DNA from: Stephanodiscus triporus
Taxonomy: Eukaryota; Bacillariophyta; Thalassiosirophyceae; Thalassiosirales; Thalassiosiraceae
Assembly: GCA_036939755.1 (NCBI GenBank)
Contig: JALLAZ010000260.1
Span: forward strand, 1-18,413
Reading direction: 5' to 3'
DNA length: 18,413 bases
Under the pieces are notes generated by a model that had not been told where the DNA came from, searched no databases, and saw only the letters and a list, made by a program, of their open reading frames with translations. The translations under genes were made by a program, and so were the position numbers. This document shows, piece by piece, positions 14,448 to 18,413 of the stretch. The first letter of the stretch is position 1; the number at the start of each line of letters is the position of its first letter.

Positions 14448-17378
14448 ATGCAGAATGACAGAGGAGAGGAAGGCAGCGTCGACCTCTCGTCTTTTCCCCT
14501 TCTTCGGATAGATCAGATATCCCGACACAAGACCGAAACGTTGGTGGATTCGGAAGCTCGGCTTTCCGCGCTCGGGCACGACGAGGATGATGGGATCGAG
14601 TCGTCGATAGCGGCATTTGTCTCCAAGCTGCTCGCGCACGTCCGGAAGGAAATAGCCGATCGGAGAGAGAAAGAAGGCGGGATCATCGTTCGAGACGAGT
14701 TAAGTCGTCCTAGTTGTGGCGATGGCTCGAGCGATCGCTGCGCTATGTCGAACGATGCGCGCTCCACTAAGCCGCCTCGTGCCGACCTTCCCGAGCACGG
14801 TTGGGATTGCGCTCTTCTATCGACAAACTATGAGGTAACGTCCGAAAGATCGACGAGGAATGTCGCTAATTCCTCCACGTATTCGAGGAGTCATAGCTTG
14901 CCATTGACCCGACCACCCAGCCATCAACGACCACATGACCGAACGAGGACATCATCGCTCCAACCTTCATTCTTCGTATCTAGTAGTCCCAAATCAAAGC
15001 TGTCTAGCTTCCGATCGCGAGCCAAACAGGCCAAGGCTTCGCTGTGGGCGCGATCGAGCGAGGCCATCTCTCGTCAATCCGAAAGAGAGCGACACGAGCG
15101 AACTCGCAGGGCGTTAGAAACGATGCAAGACTGGCACAAGGAACGAGAGAAGTCTAGAAAACGGAGGGAGGATTTGCTGGAGACGGAGCGAGGACTGCGC
15201 TTGGAACGACAGAGGGCGAGGATGGAGCGCGAGGTGCAAGTTCGCAGTTCGATGCACGCCGCCGCGGAGGAGGCCAGGGCGAACGCGCTGGCAGCGGGAT
15301 GCACCGACGAAGAAGCGATCGTCGAGGCAGCCGCGGCTGCAGCAAAGGTGGTGGACGACGATTCGACGGTATTTCAGCCTACGGCAGAAAATTCGGACGA
15401 TGGTTCGTTCATCAATGACGACTATGAGAACGAAGAGTGTTCACCATCGCAATTATCATCTGACGAGATGGCTCAGGTTGATAACAGTTTTGTCATTGCA
15501 AACGATCCTTCCAAGCAAACGCCCGGCCCACATATATTGTCCGAGTGCATCGAAGAATCAGTCGCTTTACCTAGCGAATCGGCTGCTACCACTGATCCAA
15601 CACCTGGTCCACAAATATGCTTCGAGTGCACCGTCGAATCAGTCGATTTACCTAGCGCAACGGGTAAACTTCAATCAGGAAAACCTGACGAGAGAACGGA
15701 TACTGACATCAGCCACCCGCCTGTTATTGAGAAGATAGACCGTGAGACGCCCCCCAACGTTCCTCCCATGCCCGAAACTCTTCAACGGGCACACAATGTA
15801 TATGATGACGACGATAATAGCGTGTCGGCTGATTTGGAGGTCACTGATGATATCGAAACACAGGAGCCTCCGGACGAAGCACAGCATTCACATTTAACAA
15901 CAGCGGACGACAGGACTTCGAGGGTAGGTGCTAAACCCATCAGAATTAAGGCCGCTCGAGAGACAAAATACTGCGACACATTCCCATCGTTCTCGGGAAT
16001 ATTCGTCGATCCCCCAGGTGGCCGCATGCAGACCAGCGATGCAGATGTCAGACAAAGTGAGCTATCGAAGTCATTGAAGAATCAGATTGTGCAATATACA
16101 AGAATGAGTACGGCGTTTGCAGCGCTCTCATTGGAGCAGACTAACGACTCCTCGGACTGTAGTGACTCTCTGGATCAAGGTTTATTCTACCACATCAACA
16201 GCCGTAGACCAGAGGTCGCATCCATAATACGCAGCGCATTCACGAATTCCTCATGGAGCGAGCTCCCACGGGATGTGGAAGGCAATTACTGGAATCTCAT
16301 GTGGGTTTGGGGATTGCCGAAGGCATCCACATTCGAAAATTTGCTCGTCTTCCAAAAAATAAACAGGTTTCGCGACACCAGGGGTCTGACGAGGAAAGAC
16401 CTGCTCAAGAAAAATATGGATTCATTTGACTTCATGCCACTGACTTATGCTCTTCCGCACGAATTTAACTCGTTCGTGTCGGGCTACCAATCGCTCCAAA
16501 AAGCAAACGGGAACCGGGGTGACAACTATTGGATAATGAAACCCGTTGGCCTGTCCAGGGGGCGTGGGATATCCATAGTGAACGATATAGCGGCTGTTTC
16601 GTACTCGCGGCCGATAGTGATCCAGCGCTACATTCAGGATCCGCTATGTTTCATGGGATTCAAGTTTGACCTGCGAATGTATGTTCTGGTCACGTCATTC
16701 AGCCCTCTCGAGGCCTTCATCTATAAGGATGGACTCGCGAGGTTCGGCTCGAGGCAATATTTGCTAAAACCGGAATCCCTCAACGATAAAAGGATCCACC
16801 TAACTAATTCAAGCGTCCAAAAGGATTACGTCGACGAAGTTGATAGGTCGCATCCGGCATACCTAGCAGGCAGCCGGGGATACGGAAACAAGGTGGCATT
16901 CACTTGGCTATGGAAACGTCTAGAGGAAATAGGCATGGACACTGACGAATTATGGCTGAAATTAGTCAACGTCTGTCGAACAGCATTGATAACCACCGGA
17001 TCGGACATACAACACCAGCCCAATTCGTTCGAGATCTTCGGATACGATCTCATGTTCGATCGGAGTCTCAAGTGCTGGCTGATCGAGGTGAACTCCAGTC
17101 CATCATTGGCATGCGACTCGCCCCTGGACGATCATATCAAGGGCAATCTGATCAAGGACACGATAGCGCTCGTCGATCCTCCGGCATACGACAGAAAGGC
17201 CCTCGCGAACGTGTGCAAACGTCGACTGACGCATCGCAAATCATCGTCGAACGTGTCCGACAGGGCCGTCCTGGAGACGGACCTCGCCGAAATACTTATG
17301 AACGGGGTACCGCGAAAGTTCGGAGAAATTCCAAAGAGACTCGGCAACTTCGAGCGAATAGTTCCGATGGTCGACTAA
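14448..17378 (+). CDS. Tubulin tyrosine ligase-like glutamylase (TTLL9/TTLL1-like), 976 aa
   Basis: An ATP-grasp enzyme that should add glutamates to tubulin tails on axonemal or cytoplasmic microtubules. The start is ATG 14448; an in-frame TAG at 14415 prevents extension. Residues 1-580 are mostly disordered, with an Arg/Glu-rich coiled coil at about 206-300 (SERERHERTRRALETMQDWH) and an internal repeat near 357-405. The TTL domain occupies about 583-905. It begins NYWNLMW (613) and FRDTRGLTRKDLLKKN, followed by YWIMKPVGLSRGRGI with Lys698. Then come FKFDLRMYVLV with Asp741 and Arg743, the HLTNSSVQK motif (784-792), and WLIEVNSSPSL with Glu880 and Asn882. These are the expected ATP and magnesium ligands, all present, so it should be active. 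The C-terminus ends with KFGEIPKRLGNFERI, as in some protist TTLLs. The RKFDLRVYVL/GYD signature favours the polyglutamylase branch (TTLL1/4/9 type) over tyrosine ligase or glycylase; the exact paralogue is not certain. It appears intronless and converges on the MOG1 gene. Confidence 0.92.
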   Translation: MQNDRGEEGSVDLSSFPLLRIDQISRHKTETLVDSEARLSALGHDEDDGIESSIAAFVSKLLAHVRKEIADRREKEGGIIVRDELSRPSCGDGSSDRCAMSNDARSTKPPRADLPEHGWDCALLSTNYEVTSERSTRNVANSSTYSRSHSLPLTRPPSHQRPHDRTRTSSLQPSFFVSSSPKSKLSSFRSRAKQAKASLWARSSEAISRQSERERHERTRRALETMQDWHKEREKSRKRREDLLETERGLRLERQRARMEREVQVRSSMHAAAEEARANALAAGCTDEEAIVEAAAAAAKVVDDDSTVFQPTAENSDDGSFINDDYENEECSPSQLSSDEMAQVDNSFVIANDPSKQTPGPHILSECIEESVALPSESAATTDPTPGPQICFECTVESVDLPSATGKLQSGKPDERTDTDISHPPVIEKIDRETPPNVPPMPETLQRAHNVYDDDDNSVSADLEVTDDIETQEPPDEAQHSHLTTADDRTSRVGAKPIRIKAARETKYCDTFPSFSGIFVDPPGGRMQTSDADVRQSELSKSLKNQIVQYTRMSTAFAALSLEQTNDSSDCSDSLDQGLFYHINSRRPEVASIIRSAFTNSSWSELPRDVEGNYWNLMWVWGLPKASTFENLLVFQKINRFRDTRGLTRKDLLKKNMDSFDFMPLTYALPHEFNSFVSGYQSLQKANGNRGDNYWIMKPVGLSRGRGISIVNDIAAVSYSRPIVIQRYIQDPLCFMGFKFDLRMYVLVTSFSPLEAFIYKDGLARFGSRQYLLKPESLNDKRIHLTNSSVQKDYVDEVDRSHPAYLAGSRGYGNKVAFTWLWKRLEEIGMDTDELWLKLVNVCRTALITTGSDIQHQPNSFEIFGYDLMFDRSLKCWLIEVNSSPSLACDSPLDDHIKGNLIKDTIALVDPPAYDRKALANVCKRRLTHRKSSSNVSDRAVLETDLAEILMNGVPRKFGEIPKRLGNFERIVPMVD
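15519..15663 (+). repeat. Internal 27-residue duplication in the TTLL gene
   Basis: Two in-frame copies begin 81 bp apart: PGPHILSECIEESVALPS and PGPQICFECTVESVDLPS. DNA identity between them is high but not complete. They lie in the disordered region, so they could be a short binding motif that was duplicated. Confidence 0.75.
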
Positions 17379-17580
17379 TTCGAATTCAAAGAGATGCACG
17401 CTTTGATGACGACGTCAGGGACGACGACGATGTACCATGCTTCTTCCTGAAAGATGAAACTCGCGTTGATTATGAATAATCAAAAATGAATTCTCAGTCA
17501 TTGCAGCCAATGTCATCACATTGTCCTCATCCACGATATGGAAAGACCAGAAGTAACGGACGATAAGTAATGATGTATAC
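17379..17580. terminator. Shared 3' region between convergent genes
   Basis: A 202-bp gap lies between the stops of the plus-strand TTLL gene and the minus-strand MOG1 gene, so both transcripts must end in or across it. No clear polyadenylation signal was singled out. Confidence 0.35.
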
Positions 17581-18299
17581 TCAGCACCCGAACAGACCCC
17601 AATCCTTTACATCGAAGGTCTCCAATATTCGACGGAACGGACCGTCGCCCTCCTCCTCCGGCGACGCCCCCCTCCCGACGCCGCGGGGGACGCTCAGCGT
17701 GATCAGGACGTCGGCGCCAACGCCCTCCAGGCGCAGGACGCACATTTCGATGTCGATCCAACGACTCCGGTCGTCTTCGTCGTCGTCGTCGACGACGGAA
17801 CCCCGCCCCCCCGATCGGGCGGACCCAGCCTCCTCCTCCTCCCGCGATCCGCGTGCGACGCACGCGACGATCGAACAAGACTTGGCGACTCCGACGCCTG
17901 TCGTCGCCGAGTCGACGTCCGGGGGCGGGAGCGCAAATTCGCGAAAGATCCATCGTCCCCAGCCCGTCTCCCTCCCGTCGTCATCGTCGTCGTCGTCTCG
18001 ACGGAGCAGGTCGATCACGCGACTTTCGTGGACGATCGTTCGTCGTCGCCTTCGTCGTCGTCGTCGCCGTTCGCCCGCGCCCTCCTTCTCCTTCTCCTCC
18101 CCCTCCAGGTGATCTTCATCGTAGTCCTCCTCGTCGTCGTCGTCATAATCGTCATCATCCGACGAATCCGACGATCCCAGGTCCTTCAGGAAGAAGGAAC
18201 AAGCGTCGACGTTCTCCACTTGTGCCTGATATTCCAGTATCTCGATGACACAAACCGATCCCGTTTCCTCCGCGCAATCCTGGTATACCTCCTGGTTGT
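17581..18299 (-). CDS. MOG1: MOG1/RANGRF-family Ran-binding protein, 5' partial
   Basis: Mog1 proteins bind the GTPase Ran and help nuclear transport by promoting nucleotide release. The visible exon encodes about 238 residues and starts mid-domain: (D)NQEVYQDC, then VCVIEILEYQAQV, matching the family's PDNQEVF and EILE block. The family's second half follows: GVAKSCSIVACVARG, WIDIEMCVLRLEGVGADVLI, TLSVPRG, and the closing ETFDVKDWGLFG before TGA at 17581-17583. Between the conserved blocks are long insertions: an Asp/Glu-rich tract, a run of ten Arg, a second Asp run and a Ser/Gly/Asp tract. These make it longer than the compact 190-220 aa yeast and animal proteins. The frame is stopped by TAA at about 18316-18318, so exon 1, with the conserved start of the domain, lies past the window behind an intron. 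The acceptor is probably AACAAAG|AC (phase 1, exon from 18299); it lacks a good pyrimidine tract close by, so it could be slightly off. Confidence 0.85.
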
Positions 18300-18357
18300 C
18301 TTTGTTCGTTTTGTTTTATATTGGATCATACGAAGGGGGCAAGTCCGAGGGAGAGGG

Positions 18358-18413
<56 letters not shown>
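18300..18413 (-). other. Part of the MOG1 first intron, containing a microsatellite
   Basis: The coding frame must be interrupted here. Read on the minus strand the segment is pyrimidine-rich at its far end and A-rich near the acceptor. The donor lies outside the window. Confidence 0.6.
18361..18413 (+). repeat. (GA)n dinucleotide microsatellite
   Basis: An uninterrupted GA repeat of 53 nt that runs to the end of the window, so its true length is unknown. Confidence 0.97.

Noticed and set aside
1..18413. tRNA, rRNA, CRISPR or prokaryote-style operon
   Set aside because: No tRNA B-box-like sequence in a foldable context, no rRNA-like tracts, no regularly spaced repeats, and clear spliced eukaryotic genes.

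Overview
The window looks like nuclear DNA of a diatom, most likely a centric one. Four things point there. It has a decayed run of C-x4-C-x9-C-x2-H zinc-finger repeats of the kind common in diatom genomes. A minus-strand signal peptide near 1580-1650 is followed by the diatom plastid motif ASAF. The clear introns are GT-AG, and two of the three placed in full are about 100 nt. There is also a tubulin-glutamylase gene of the flagellar type, which fits a lineage with flagellated sperm. Coding exons are GC-rich and full of GAC/GAT/TCG triplet runs that encode acidic or serine-rich disordered tails. The intergenic DNA is AT-richer and crowded with short repeats. No tRNA, rRNA or CRISPR array was seen.

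Left part (1-5320) is gene-poor. It holds weak ORFs, a decayed membrane-protein remnant on the minus strand (about 1325-1650, perhaps more up to 2130), a 78-bp direct repeat flanking a 23-G run (2281-2555), purine-rich low-complexity DNA (2600-3050 and 3430-3850), a cluster of hairpins (3134-3246), a possible small inverted-repeat element (3301-3406), and a frameshifted zinc-finger repeat gene (4212-4786).

Middle part (5321-12397) is gene-dense. A SET-domain methyltransferase (minus, 5321-6508) is interrupted by one in-frame TAG. It is divergent from a small secreted Cys-containing protein (plus, 6970-7512). Then comes the most interesting gene: a four-exon minus-strand gene (8108-12397, predicted 1277 aa) that I join across three introns. 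Its product combines an acidic N-terminus, two successive BAR/F-BAR-like helical regions, a VASt (StAR-related, ASTER-type) lipid-transfer domain, a transmembrane helix and a C-terminal coiled coil. This layout recalls yeast Lam1/Ysp1 and Lam3/Sip3, sterol-transfer proteins at membrane contact sites.

Right part (12398-18413). The 2-kb gap holds palindromes, short tandem repeats and a truncated TauE/SafE transporter fragment whose reading frame is broken twice. A 976-aa tubulin-tyrosine-ligase-like glutamylase (plus, 14448-17378) follows, with all core ATP-grasp motifs. It converges on a Ran-binding MOG1-family gene (minus, 17581-18299). That gene's first exon lies beyond the window, and its intron carries the (CT)n/(GA)n microsatellite that ends the sequence. 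The genes are independent eukaryotic units; I see no operon-like system linking them.
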